From NCBI GenBank assembly GCA_029378245.1, contig JARKIF010000146.1, forward strand, positions 1 through 64,000: a stretch of 64,000 nt of DNA, read 5' to 3'. This stretch comes from Roridomyces roridus (taxonomy: Eukaryota > Basidiomycota > Agaricomycetes > Agaricales > Mycenaceae). This document shows, in pieces, positions 11,205-23,786 of this stretch (position 1 is the first letter of the stretch; every line of letters starts with the position of its first letter). Under the pieces are notes generated by a model. The model saw nothing but the letters and a program-made list of their open reading frames with translations, made no database searches and was not told the origin of the DNA. The position numbers were made by a program, and so were the translations under genes.

Positions 11205-13644
11205 TCACGAGCCCCACCAAGCAGCGGCGACCAGCATCGCGCCTACGCCCACGGCGCCAGCCAGCAGGAATGGATTTGGTTCTTCCACTACCGGAATCTG
11301 CGTCTCCACCACTGTGTTTTTGGAACTCCTCTTAGAATCATTCCCATCCGCACGGACAGAAGACCGCGAAGCAACGCTACCCGCGGGCGTCAGTAGGCCC
11401 CAACGCCACCTCCCTGGAACAGTCACCGACTCCCCAGACGCATCACGGCCGTGACTTGTCTTCTGGATCACCTCCTCCTCGCTCGAGCCCCGGTCGTCAG
11501 AGGACTCTCCCTCGGACCCTGCATCAGGATCTGGGACATAAACCCCATACTCCTTTCCAAGACGCAGCGGGGTATAGCCATTCGGCACCGGAGCGTCAGG
11601 CATGCTAAGCGGCGTAGAGAGTGCCCCTGCCTCTGTTTTGAACGCCCGGAATTCAGCTTGCAGGGCCGCCAGTCCCACGCAGAGCACTTTTTTCATCTCC
11701 TCCTGCTCCCGCTCTCTCGCTTGTTGAAGCTCTTTTCGCCGTAATTCAACAGCAGCAGATTCTGAACGCGAGGCCTGTTGCTTGGCGTTCACGTCGCTGA
11801 TCTGCGCTTCGAGTCGATCCACGCGCTCGACCAGGGCCCCGAGGGAAGCATTAGCAGCATCTACATCGTCCCCAGATTCAGATTCAGTCGGTTGTAAGGA
11901 CGCCAGCCGCTCGTGCAATGCAACAAGCTGTTTGTCGAGAACATCCACCTGTGTGCAGAGCGTCGCAGTGGTAACTTCGCTCTCAGGCTCGGAAACGACC
12001 GCAGAAAAGAAGGATGGCTGTGTAACAGGGTTGGCGAGTGCATCCGGGCGAGTGTGGCCGCCATCGTCCAAAGTATAGACATACGCAGGCGTCGAATAGC
12101 CAACTTGCGGTGTACGGTCTTCTTCCACTGCATGCGAGCGGCCCTCTTCCACGTGAGCCGTCGGGTCAATCTCCAAATCGGTGATCCACTCGCCCGAAGG
12201 ACCTCCATCCTGGCGCTCCCAAAACTCCTTCGGGTCCCCATTTCGCACCGCGTCCTTCCGTGAACTCGAGGTTTTTACCTCCTTGGCTTTCCCTTTCCCT
12301 TTGTGATTCCCCAAATGTCGCGGGACCGCCCGTAGAGTGCCGCTCCTTGCAGGCCGGCGCTGTCGCTGCACCCGATGTAATTCCCCCACTTCCTCTCTCA
12401 GCGTGGCCAATGCTTGACGCAAATCCCGCGCGCTGGCCATGAGTGGCGATTCATTCTCTGGTGCAGAATCACCAGACGGGAAAGCATCGGCAAACGTAGG
12501 AAGCCGTGCAAGTGCCGCTTGCGTCTCTGCCAGCTGCATTCGCAACACCGTTATCGTCTCCTTTGCTTCCTCCTCAGCACCATTATTGCCCTCCTCTCTC
12601 TTCTCCCCGCCTGCCCCGGAACTCTGTCCGTTTTGCTTCGGCGCCTCTCCAACGAACCCATTGACATGACTCTCCATCCGTCTTGCATCCTTTTCGTGCT
12701 CTCGTTCTCGTTCACCAGGCAGACGCAGCGACCCAGGCCCATCGCGCAGCCTCGCAAGTATCGAATCAAAATCGACCGACTTGGGTCGGATAGGCTCTGC
12801 GCCCATACCGCCCATACCTGTCAAACCAGATGCATGAGGAGGCCTCCGAGTGCCAGCTGGGGGGGCACCAGGACCCGAAGCTGGGGCGACAAAGAGGCCT
12901 TGGACAGGTGCAGGCGGTAGAGGACCTGGAGTGCTGCCTGGAGTGCTTCCCGGGGTGTTGTTGGCGTTGAATGCAGAGGAGGAGGGTGCAGGAGGTGCAG
13001 GAGGGTAAATCCGCTGCTCGGCACGGATAGCACGTTGTGCGTCGGCGGGGGTGAGTCCACAGGTTACACGGGCGGCAACTTTGCGGTGCACAACTTCGCC
13101 TTGCTCCCCGATAATGTCAATACCGAATTCCTGAAAGGTTATTGAGTAAGGGTCGGATTAGCAGCTCGAGAGCTTGTAGAATGCGACTTCGAGAATGCAC
13201 CGAGTTTGAATTCCCGATAATGCTCGTGCACGAACTGTTTGTAGTACTACTCACCAGTATATCGTCGGAGCGTAGTTCATAAGGCTCACTCTCCTGACCC
13301 TCTATACTAAGGCGCTCCCCATTAACAAAAGTCCCATTCGACGACTTGACATCTCGGATGAGAATCTGACAATTATTCAGAACTCAAAGGCAACGACAAT
13401 GAAAGAGGACACGCACCCGGTCGCCCTCAACCCAAGCCTCGGCATGCTGTCGACTAAGAACACGACTTTCAAAGACACCGTTCCCTTCCGCGGGTGCTGT
13501 CTTCTGGTTGAGCTGCCGACCGATGCGCACGCGGCCATGAGCGAGTGGAATACGCTTGGGCGGATAGAAAGAGTCGTCTAGAGGTAAGAGGTAGAGCCCA
13601 GGACACGGTGTGGACTCGACACCAAAGCGCGACTCGGAGCTCAT
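11205..13644 (-). CDS. Tail-anchored FHA and coiled-coil protein (SLMAP / STRIPAK-subunit type)
   Basis: About 750 residues. The N-terminal FHA domain spans roughly residues 15-125 and shows the phosphothreonine-binding residues in order: VRIGRQ, LSRQHAE and SSNGTFVNG. Two introns fall inside it (about 13379-13431 and the longer 13135-13253). A proline/serine-rich linker follows, then several predicted coiled coils, and a hydrophobic C-terminal anchor (PFLLAGAVGVGAMLVAAAW) right before the stop. FHA, coiled coil and a tail anchor in this order is the layout of human SLMAP, Sordaria PRO45 and yeast Far9/Far10. These recruit the STRIPAK phosphatase-kinase complex to the nuclear envelope or ER. 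Start chosen at MSSESRFG because it begins the FHA domain compactly; an in-frame ATG lies further upstream. The STRIPAK role is inferred from architecture. Confidence 0.8.
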
Positions 13645-13752
13645 GGGGAGCGGGAGGATGGAAGACAGGTGGAATGACTTTGATGGATCGCCGTCTTGAT
13701 CACTCCCCACACTCCAGTTTCGCAAGCAAGTTCAAGTTGAAGCAAAAAAATA

Positions 13753-16096
13753 CTACGAAAATCTCCATAGCACGACAGCAACCCGATCTCCCCACTCTCC
13801 ACCTTGAGCAGCTCGAAAGCGCACGCCATCTGTGCCCAACTCAACATCTCCATCGCCAAGGCTGTGGTGTAGCACCACGCCTGCCCTCGAGACGTCCCAT
13901 GTGCATTCTGCAGTCGACGGCGCGAGGACATACACCCCGTCCACAGTCTCCAGCAACACATCTCGCGGCTTCGGTGGTGGATCTGGCTTGATGTTGTCTG
14001 CCTCCGGCAGCACCGGCACCTCGACAGCCGCTTCTTCCGTCGTCCCTTCCATCTTGACTTCAGCTTCGGCACCCTCCATGGCTGCTGCTGCAATGACATC
14101 CTCCAGCCCACTTACGCGCCTTCTCTTCCTCGGCCTCACATCGACGTCCTCGTCTGCCTCTGGGCCTCCCTCCTCGTCCAGCACTGGTGGTGGCGGAGGG
14201 AATAAGACCCCCTTCAATGTTTCCGGGTCGTACTTGAATCTGAACCCTTCAAATCAAGTTCTGCAATGTCAAAAACCCAAGTCACGTACCCAAGTTTCCC
14301 TTTCTCTCCAAACCCAAACCCACAAACGACAGTCCGTCCTCTGACCGCCTCCCGATCTCCCTCCACAACCCATCCCCACCTCTCCGCATCGACATCGACG
14401 TCCATTTCTTCGTCCTCTTCGATTCCAGTCAGTACACGCCCATTCGGGCTGGACACAGGCGGCCAACGCATACGACGCTTCCGTCCTGCGACCGGTTTAC
14501 AAGGCGTCGAGCCCACCAGCCCCGCACGCCGTTCTGCATACTCTTTGAGACGCTGCCCTCGATTGGCCCGCGTCAAAGCATGAGCCGAGTTTTTCTGTAA
14601 AACATATATATAGTAAGTAGTGGGCGCGTAAATGAATGGAATGAATCCCCACAAACCTCGCCAATCCACACCTCGAGAATCTCAAACGCACTCCCGGTAT
14701 GACCCGCACCCCAGCCTGCGCTAAGCACCGAGCGCCCATCGTCGGCTGGGTCCGAGCTGGCCTCAGCATCGGTTTTAGGGTCGGGCCGTTTCTCCTCCAC
14801 CTCAACAGGCGGAGGAGGATCTGGTTCTTCAACCAGCTCGCCCTCCTCCTTGCCGTCATCTTGGGCGTCCTTCTCTTTGCGATCCAGAACGGGTGTGGGT
14901 GGAGTAGGAACGAGTATGTCTTCCCATGACCGTGAACAGCGCGCGCCCCAAGCGCCAAGGAATCGTCCCACTGCCTCCGTCACCGTGCCCTGCTCTTTCT
15001 CTTTTTCCTTGTCCTTCTCCTTGTCTTTCGGTGCAGCCTCCTCCTTGGGAACAAGGTCTTTCGGCGGCACTTCACCGTCCTTGACATCCTTTGGCACCAC
15101 GTCCTTGCCTCGAACCACATCTCTTTTTTCCCTATCCTTCTCCTCCTCTGGCGCCACGTCAAAGCCCGTGCCCGTCCCAAGCACCCTGACAAGCCTAAGC
15201 TCCACACGAACGTCGCGGCTCTCTTTACGGGCACGTGCAACATGGCTCCAGCGCAGACGCCCTGCATGAACAGCTGCACCGAGAACATCCGAATCGTCCG
15301 TATACAACCGACGACGTTCCTGTGTGTTGGGCCGGGAGGGATCGGTGTAAAGCGGGCCGGGCAGCCCGCCACCCCAGATCAGAGGCGGACGTGCTGGACG
15401 AGCAAAAGGGAGGTGCGCGGTGGGTATGAACAGCGTCGCACGGGTCTCGAGGGAGAGGAGATCGGGGTCGTCGGTAGCTTTCTTGTCTGCAAGTTCAGGC
15501 TCCTCTGGGAATATATACGGAAAGGGTGTTTGAGGGAACACGAAGGTGCCCAGCGAAACAGTCCGCCGTGCACGGAAAACGCGCTCAGGTGGTTCCTGAA
15601 CAGGTGGGGGCACGCGAGATGGAGGGTGCTCGGCAGGTTCAGGACCATGACCATCCCAGTCGCGCCTGGGTACAGCATTGTTGTGCACTACAGGGTTGTT
15701 TCCCTTGCGAGGCGGTGGTGAAGTCTCGCGTGCTGCTACAAACGACGTGTGAAACTGGCCCTGAAAAGTCCGCTGGGTCTGCTGGCCGCCCTGTGGTGGC
15801 GGGGGAGGCGGTGGTTGAGGTGGACCACCTGGCCACGAGTGCTGAGGGTAGTCACGTGGGGGTGGCTGGCGAAGAGCACCCATGGGTGCATACATCGGGG
15901 ACGGCTCAGAGTAGGCAGGGGGAGGTCGAGCGAAAGGTGGGTACGGTGGCTGTTGTTGTGCTGGCCATGCAGGCTGCTGCTGGGCGGGTGTAGGCGGTTG
16001 TGGAGGAGGAGGAGGCTGCTTCGGCCAGCTGCGACCGTCTGGCTTGGCGGCGCGACGCTCGGAGGGGGAATCCTGCAGCAGAGACGCGACGTTCAT
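13753..16096 (-). CDS. Rxt3-like subunit of the Rpd3L histone deacetylase complex
   Basis: Three exons: 14657-16096, an exon from 14594 down to the GTACGTG donor near 14290, and a last exon ending at 13753. The introns are 62 nt and 44 nt; length is 745 residues. The first 200 residues are proline- and glutamine-rich, low complexity. The Rxt3 core follows: ATLFIPTAHLPF, PPLIWGG, RRLYTDDSDVLGAAVHAG, CSRSWEDILVPTP and GSAFEILEVWIGE. A lysine/glutamate-rich insert lies within it. A basic segment (RPRKRRRV) is a likely nuclear signal. Rxt3 proteins act in the large Rpd3 deacetylase complex, repressing transcription. Start at ATG 16094-16096 (MNVASLLQDSP). The stop is only about 110 bp from the start of the FHA gene on the same strand, so promoter space is very short. 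Confidence 0.82.
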
Positions 16097-16399
16097 GAAC
16101 GAGTGTAAGCGCCGTCGGCAGACTCGGCATGTCAATCAATTTTCAGACTTTGCATCAACGCCTCCTGATTCGGAACAAAGTCTCAGTTTGGTGCAACCAA
16201 GTTGAAGAGCTCTCGGTCAGTCAAGCCAACACCAGGCTTGGACGCCTTCCAAGTCCACGGGATGCGTTCAAGCCATCGCAACTGTCATATTCATCGGATT
16301 TGCGGGTAGTGGTCGGTCGACGGTTGTGGCTTATTCCGGAGACGCTGGAATTTGTCCGAGCTCTGAACATTGTACTCACATACGACTCGGACTCGAACA

Positions 16400-16590
16400 A
16401 AATATATAATGAAGCCAGCATTGCACGGAAGGAATGCTTACTAGACTTCGACGCGAACGCGGGGCTTGTTTGGGCCCGGGGTCCGGCAAACCTAGGATGG
16501 TCACCTGGAGGAATCGAACCCCCGTCTCAACCTCTCGCTCACGCCTTAACGTGGGGAGGTGCGTTCAACCGCTGAACTGAAGTGCGGACG
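16400..16590 (-). mobile_element. tRNA-derived SINE, subfamily 2, copy 3
   Basis: Same head as the copy at 7.1 kb, read on the minus strand: a TTCAGTTCAGCGG A-box-like start near 16580, the B box GGGTTCGATTCC near 16515, then the shared body ending CAATGCTGGCTTCA near 16410. Mismatches to copy 2 are scattered, as expected for independent ageing. Confidence 0.72.
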
Positions 16591-17087
16591 AGATAAGTAT
16601 GCCCAAGCTTCGGTGTCTTTATACTGGATCATATCATCTAAAGGACGATGAAAAATCTACTCCAACGACACCCCCTTGTATACCGCTGGCCGCTCCGCGC
16701 AACGAGGAGAATACTTATGCAGGGTCGACACAAACTTTTGAAGAAGACAATCGCCAGCAATCGCACCGAGTTCCGTTGGCAGTATCTTAGACCCGAACCT
16801 GGTCTGTCTATGAATTGTCGTGTCTATCGACATATCATAGACAGACTGGTTACGAGTCTAGCAGTATCTGTCAATCAGCCGCGTAGCGACGGAAGCAAAA
16901 TTATCTTCAGAAGTTCAGACCGTCACTTTGAACATCTTCTTCTACTTACGCTTTGAACGGGGTACTCATTTCCATGTAGATTCCTCCTTCGGGACTGTTA
17001 TCTCGGATTCGTCATTCGATGAGTCTGATACTCGCTTGTGTTTCAAAAAAAAATGTGAGCGATTTTTATTTGACGTTGTTCCTGGAA

Positions 17088-17340
17088 GTCGACACTGAGC
17101 CAACTCTGAGGCCATGTCAGCGCAGAAATGTGAGTGCTTCCCGTGCCCATGTAGTTCAATGGCAGAACGCACCCTGTGTCCGCTTCAGCGTCGACCGGTG
17201 AGTCGAGGGTTCGATTCCCTCGCATGGCACCCACGTTTGCCGGGCCCCGGGTCGTCGTTACCCCGCGCTCGCGTCGAAGTCAGGGCATTCCCCCGGTGCA
17301 ATGCTGGCTTCAGGCGTCAAGTCGCCACATCTTTTTGACT
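17088..17340 (+). mobile_element. tRNA-derived SINE, subfamily 1, copy 4
   Basis: The core at 17143-17340 matches copy 1 closely: TAGTTCAATGGCAGAAC, B box GGTTCGATTCC near 17209, and the body through CAATGCTGGCTTCA with a CTTTTTG end. The match to copy 1 continues about 60-70 bp upstream of the tRNA head, starting near TCGACACTGAGCC at 17088. Copies 3 and 4 form an inverted pair about 550 bp apart. Confidence 0.75.
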
Positions 17341-17389
17341 CTCAGTATCCGCAGTAATATTATACAAGGGTGCCGTATTTTCATTCCAT

Positions 17390-18674
17390 CTAATCGTCGT
17401 CCGACTCATCAGACTCTACAGCGCCCTCGTAAAACTCAGTAGACTCCTCCACTCCGGATCCTTCAGCAGAACTGTCCGAATCCTCATCCAACATCCGGCT
17501 CTGGAGATGGTCAGCAAGGATGGCTTTGCCGAGTTCCGTCTGCCATCGCTCGTCGCTGAGAGGCACCATGTCGTCGTCTGTGTTATCGTCCCCCACACCG
17601 AGTTCATCCATCATCGAGAGTATCTTTCCCGGTGGATATGTATCGGAAATGTCGCCCCCTAGAAGCATAAAGTTGAGCGTGGCCCGAAAATGGACACGAA
17701 GGAATTCGACGATGGTAGAGTTATCTGGGGAAAGATGAGTGGGGAGGAGGGCCTGCTCCGCGCCCATATCACGGAAGACGACGATGCGGAAATCGTCGTC
17801 GACATCAACCGCAAAATTGTGGTTGTAAAAGTGGACCTTGAGCTCTTTTCTCAAAATGATGATGTTCTCTGGTACCAGGAAAGGGGATGGGTCAAAGTTG
17901 GGCGGGTCGTCGGATCGCACCATCTGTCCAGGAAAATTCAACACATCTCAATTTTCAGGAAATTCGAAACATTACCGCCCAGGCCCACGGTGGGGGTACA
18001 ATCCATGTTAGTATAATGTCCTCGGTGGAGCCTGTCACTCTGCACCGGCATGAATCCCTGGCTAGCACAGATTTCTGTAGGTCAGGAGACATCCTATACT
18101 GTTCAAATGGTGAGAGACGCTACGGAAAAGCCTATCGTGCTGAACACACCAGTTTCCTCAGTCTCTCGACCCCCTGCTCCGTGTCCTCCGCTTGATTGAG
18201 CTTCTTGACCAGATACTCGAAGCTCAGAACACTAAAGGCCTCTTCAACACCATAAAGAAAAGTGTCCTTGGCAGTTTTGCAGCTACCTGGTCGAGAAATG
18301 AGTCGGGGAGCAACACATGAGCGAAATATGTCCATACGATCCTCATACCAGGCGTAATTTCCCGGAGGCAACAGTTCTTCCGAGTCAGGCTCTAGGAAGG
18401 GTCCGTTTGGTTGGATGTAGTAGCAGAAGATGCCACAAGTCTCAATCTCCGCCGGACAAAGAAAGAACGGCAGTGTACGCCCTGCGCTCATGGTTTGTAT
18501 CCAGCGATAGAGTTTTGCAGGAGACATTGGTGTCAGTTTCTGATTCAGCCCGAAGAGAAGTATTGTCGGGGTCATTGCCGTGGGGAAAAAGACGAAGGTG
18601 TCCCGGTCCAATTGTACCGATTTTTCAGAAAGTACATGGCCATGAATGGGGTCTGAAGGGGTGAAGTCAGGCAT
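17390..18674 (-). CDS. HNH-nuclease-like protein, copy A, catalytic histidines lost
   Basis: Exons 18150-18674, 17976-18098 and 17390-17923, with introns of 51 and 52 nt; 393 residues. The first exon is the variable N-terminal part (LYRWIQ is shared with copy B). The second exon carries the HNH-type core start ARDSCRCRVTGS. Copy B has GLEGAHIYPL at the next position, whereas this copy has ILTWIVPPPW. In the third exon, copy B's LRADIHAQFDAYEFSFD corresponds to LRKELKVHFYNHNFAVD. Both expected catalytic histidines are therefore replaced, and only the fold seems kept. The C-terminus is very acidic. These proteins are numerous in Agaricomycetes and their role is unknown. Start at ATG 18672-18674. 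Confidence 0.7.
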
Positions 18675-21420
18675 CGTGCTATTGTGGGTCTTACGGCGAC
18701 AGACGCCTTTATAAGTGCCGTCCGTGTTACGTCACAGCTAAATTGCCAGGCATGTTACCATCACCGCCAAATCCGGCAGCCATCTTTGAGCCAAGCTCAA
18801 TTGACAATCTACCAATCGTCCACCAATCCCCGCACGAGGCTATTGTGACTACTTTTTCTGTTGTCTTCCTATTGAAATACATCACCCGCGCCGCTGATAG
18901 AAGGTACGGGTAAATGCCGCATCGCCATTTTTCGGCGTCTGGGTACACCACGGACCTGAGATGATGTCGGGTGGAGGTCGGCCCGGGATGTTGGCCGACG
19001 TTACAGTAGGACGTCAGATGTATATCGGATGATGTCAGGATGGAATACATCCCTCGAATCAATACGGCCCCAGACTGACTGCCGACGTCAGACTGCTCTC
19101 AGGCCTGCAATGTCAAGCGGACCTGGAATCAACATCCGTCCAAGCATTCATAGAGCACAGAATTGAATCATTTGACTCTTGATTGGAAGCAGTTTTTAGA
19201 TCAGTGAAATAAAAATTCAATTCATCAAAACGACACCCAATCTATACAACTCCCCGTCTCGTTATTGCCATGCTCATTATTCCCGCCACTGGCCTCCGGA
19301 TCCTTGTCGTTCCCGCCAAGCCGCCACCTCCGCCGACCGGCGTTGTCCAATTCATCCCCGTCATCATTCGTGCCGCGCCGCCGCTTTGTAATGCGCGCCA
19401 CTTCAACCCCCGACGGACATTGGGTGCGAGATCGTGAACAATCTTGACCGACTTGAATTGATTGAGAGAAGGTCATTGAAAGGTTGCGTTTGGGACTTCT
19501 AATAGCATCTTGAATGACACTTCGAATTCTTCTCAAATGGCGGGCTTGATGTGAGGAGCTTGACAGTTGGGTACCGTGGCCTTGGACGGACTTCTTACGT
19601 TGAGAGCCGGGACTTCATATTTGATTCAAGAACACAATTGACGCGAGGTTCGAGGTGGGTGGCAGGCATTATTTGCGGGATGACAGAAAGCACGGAGCTT
19701 GGGAGTGGGAGTGGTATGAAATCTTGCGACTTGACACGTTCGATTGGGGAGTGAAACGAGATCTTGGGAACTTTGGTTGGGGAATCGGGAGCGGCAGGAG
19801 ATCTTGTACTTGTCGCGTTGAGCGCGTGAGCTTCGTGATCGGGACAATGAACTGTCAATGAGCTTGTGTTCAGGAGAAATCGAAGGCCGCGGGGTGACAG
19901 ACCGAAGAGCAGGGGGAAGAGGGATGGAAAGGAAAGGAAAGGAAAAGGAGGAAGGGAGATTGAGAGAGAAAGAGAGAGGGAGAGAGAATACGCACCTTCG
20001 CTTCACGGCCGAAATCATATTGAGGTTTTGCACCAATTTTGGACCCGTGAGGACTTGTCAGTCAGCATGAAGACTGGAGAAGTCTACAACACACCTGTCG
20101 GCACGAACTCTCCCACCGCAGCCGTCGCCACTGTACCGTCGTCGACGGTAAACTGACACGGGACCCGTCGGTCTCCATGGTCATCATCCGGCCGTGGTGT
20201 ATGGAGGTACCGATGCGGCCCATCGCAAGGGCAAGGAGCCTGTCGGAAGTTGATAGGCGGCTGTGAGGTGGAGTGCGGTGCTGGTGCTGGTGCCGTGCGG
20301 GTCATGCAGCCTTGAGGGCCCGACGATGTCAGCGGACCTGGGGAGGCCTGATTGAGTCCGATGCAGGAGTCAAGCCGATCTCACCATCAGCGCCGGGCAG
20401 CGGACATGGAAGGAAGGAAGAAGGAAAGAAGGAGCAAGCTTGGTGCGAGGATTGTCGAGGGTGAAAGCAGAAAAACAACAACCCCACGTGATCCCGTTGT
20501 CTTCATTTGGCGGCCGATCAACAATGGGCTGTGCGTGAGAAATTTGACTGGTCAACTTCTCTGATTCGACTTCACGACTTCTGTCCAGACATGAACCACA
20601 ATAATTACCAGGACAAGGGCAGCTCAACTCATAGTACTTGAAGCTACTTACTGTTGAGCCACTGTGGACATCACTCCCTTTTTGACAGTTGTGTATGGTA
20701 CTGGCAGCGACAGACGGAATCCCGGGGGGATAACGCTGATGGGGAAAGAAAGGTGCTCACAATGCTCGTAATACGCTTCCTTGTGTATTGGCTATTGCGG
20801 TGCGAACTATTACTCAGGCATAAATACATAAATAAAACAAGGATCCGACACTGATGTCAGGCAGGAATCTCATTGGATTGTTGATCTGAGAGCTGCCTGA
20901 GGGAAATGTGATGTCGTTCTGAGGTTATTCTGCAGACATCAAATCAGTGTCAATGTTCCGTCATTCGTATATTTATGGAAAGTATCCGACAGATGTCAGT
21001 GATCACTGTCAGGTTGACATCCCTACGGGTTGGTGGTGTACCTCCTTGACGATTGCGGACCCACAACTCTGAGTTGCACAATAAACAACCAGAGGACCCG
21101 AACAATAGTCTTATTGTCTACGCGAAGATTCCTCGGGAACGCCCCTCAACTGGCTGCATTAGCAGCACATGCCGAACATTACAACGACAATAAAATTCTG
21201 TTGAAGAGACTTCGGGCATGTTTCCTCCGCGACACGTTTATTGTCTCTTTGTCTTGCAGGACTTGTCCAGACCGGCTTCTCCTGCCCCTCTATTGTTTCG
21301 AAGTTCCACACTGTCTACTATCGCCCTTGTCTACTTCGACTCAGATTCGCCGAGCCTTATAAAAGCTGTCCCTGTGATATGAAACCTCATCTTCAACTCT
21401 TCTCTCGGCCATTCTGGCAA
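18675..21420. other. Long intergenic region, no supported gene
   Basis: Several 60-140-codon frames exist on both strands (for example around 19600-20040 and 20090-20300), but none shows splice-consistent extension or known motifs. 19660-19810 has purine-rich repeats of GGGAGTGG/GAAATCTTG type. Strings such as GATGTCAG recur at 18960-19030 and 20850-21010, suggesting old small elements. Confidence 0.4.
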
Positions 21421-22869
21421 ATGTCTTTCTGGAAGTCACCAAAATGTGTCTTGCCTCGTTTTAGGGACATAGGCTCCAGCTATGAATATTTGAACGAGGA
21501 GCAGCGAAACGTTCATATATGGAACTCTAGAGCCGAATCCTTTGACCACTCTGGGGCTGCCGACCGTATTCAGCTTGTAGCCGGTACGCTTGTCCATCAA
21601 CGCTTGCGGCTCGCTCAATTTTGAACGACTTAGGCACACATGTCGAGCCCCAAGGGGCCCGAGCTCTCGACGCCAGTACCCTGTACCGATGGCTTAAATT
21701 TTTGTGCGAAAAAACCGCAACTGTTCTCGATTTCGAAGAGGATGATGGATTCGAGAATACCAGAGGTACTTCGACAATCAAAATACAATCCTGAGTCTAA
21801 CCGAAACAGATTTTATCTTGTACCGTATCGCCGATCCTCGAGCTTACAACCTACCAGCCGTTGCAAATTTAAACCCAGGTGACCAAGTTCGTTCGTTTCA
21901 AGGGCACAATCCCATCATTTTGGCCGGACACTACATGATGGTCCGTGTCGGAAGCACAGGTATGGAATTCAATAGTCATGTTCCTTGCAGCCCAAATGAT
22001 CTTGGTTTGAAAGGGCTTTCCGCTCACAAGTTCATGCCCCGCGCACCTTTCCTGGGTAGGCGAAGAGTTTCCCGGAGTGCCACTGGCACATCTTCAGCAA
22101 TAAAATCCGGACGCGTGCGTGCATTTCAGACTTGCTACTCCGATTCCAACTTCCCGCCTCTTCTCAGGTGGAGCAAACGCGTCTGCATATCCGTATGCGG
22201 GACATGAAGTGTCGAGTAACTGCGCAAGCAGCTCCCCAGCGCACGCGGGGAGTGAATTTCACTGGGCTGGAAGGAGCTCACATTTATCCATTGCATGCTG
22301 CAGCCCAGGTGTGTTCGCACCATTTCACATGCAAGTAACGGATCTCACCCTGGCTGTGCAAGTTTGAAAAAGTATTCCCTCATGACACCCGCCATTCCAC
22401 TGCTCTATATAAAGATAATCGGTACAGAATGGACATCCCAAAGAAGCCTAAGAGCAAGGAAATTGATATCGTGCAAAATGTCATCCTTCTTCGGGCAGAC
22501 ATTCACGCTCAGTTCGATGCATACGAATTTTCGTTTGACAGGCGGTGGGTACCAGGAAACGTACGTATCAAAAGCCCATCATCCCTCGTTCTGTGCTTGG
22601 CTAACTCTTTTTATTTTGCGCAGACTACTCGCATGCAATGGGTTGTACGATTCTTCGAAAAGGATGGAGCCGCGAGTATCATAAAGGACAGGTTTGTCTG
22701 TTTGCAGGGTCCAAGCACCGAAATATGCCAAGATTTCCATCCACTGCTTCTCACTCACCATTTGACTACATGCCTACTTTGGCACTTCGCTGGCAATGGA
22801 ATGAACAGAGGCGATGGGGCCATCACCGCACCTAGATATATCAATTACGTGGGTTTCACAGGGCATTAG
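21421..22869 (+). CDS. HNH-nuclease-like protein, copy B, motif intact
   Basis: Plus-strand paralogue of copy A. Recognisable exons: ALDASTLYRWLKFLCEK (about 21675-21757); FILYRIADPRAYNL onward; then a 53-nt intron (GTGCGT to CTCAG, ending near 22168). The HNH exon follows (MRDMKCRVTAQ, GLEGAHIYPLHAAAQ) to 22308. Intron 22309-22362 leads to VQNVILLRADIHAQFDAYEFSFD; intron 22561-22623 leads to the final exon ending at 22869. The two histidines expected of an HNH_2-type nuclease are present. The 5' end is uncertain: an ATG at 21421 gives a plausible first exon, but the splice into the LYRWLK exon is not resolved and a frame break there is possible. Function unknown; possibly a DNA or RNA nuclease domestication. 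Confidence 0.62.
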
Positions 22870-23786
22870 GCCTTGGGGTGGATAATGTGCTCAAATATCA
22901 TGGTCTTCTCTATGCGATTGTCTGTTTGAAACTCGAAATCCGTCATTGTATCGATTTTCCGCGACCCCACGCTTTAGCGTTGCTCTCCGCGATCCAGGTT
23001 CGCCACACGAGCAGAATTGTATGGAATCTCAGTGCTCGCTCCTTGGAATCTAAATGAATTGATTTTCAGCTGCTTGCAGTTGTTCTTCATCGTGAGTCGT
23101 GTTGCGTGACGCGTAAGTATCTGTATTTGAACCATTGAACCGTGGGAATCTCATCACAGCCACCCGCCTCCTAAGTATCTCGCTCTATCCTCGCTCAAAA
23201 ACCGCAACCTTGTGCACCATTTCGGCGAAATCACAAAGTCCGAGATTTGGAATAACCGCAGAACCGTCACCTTGATGGCGGTGCCACGGTGTTCTCACGG
23301 TGCGGCAGCCATCACGGCCAGCAAAGTCTTGATCATGATGCGCTCTGGCGGGCTCATCCCGCCAGACTCCGCCTGCATGATCCCTATCTTGAATTCATGT
23401 ATATACTGATATAAGAATAACAATTTCTACTGTATAAGTAATGAATGGGCAATCGCACGCGTGGGTTCCTTAGGTTGGGGTACGGTGCCGTACGCGCAGC
23501 GACGAAGAGTAGGCGGATGGGGAGTAGCTGATGGCGGGCTGGTGCTATGACGGGATGCCCATGACGCGGCGAGCTCGAGTGCAATACGTCGTGGTGAGGC
23601 GCGAAGGAAGGCATCATCAGGAATATGCAGTGCTGCATAGTGCTATGCAGCGCCTCCAGTTTTCCTGATGATTGCGCCGCGAGGGAAAGCGGTGTGGTGG
23701 AGGCCATGTACATATGGCGTGTACAAAGCTGACGGCAGTGGCGACTGTGAGTCGGGCAAGGACGGTGAGGGTGCCGAGACGATCTT
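22870..23786. other. Intergenic, with one strong hairpin
   Basis: No gene is supported. At 23344-23366 there is a 9-bp perfect hairpin (TCTGGCGGG, loop CTCAT, CCCGCCAGA). The rest has short frames only. Confidence 0.4.

Noticed and set aside
18950..21010. CRISPR-like or tandem arrays from recurring GATGTCAG strings
   Set aside because: Spacing and flanks are irregular; no repeat-spacer structure, and the genome is eukaryotic.
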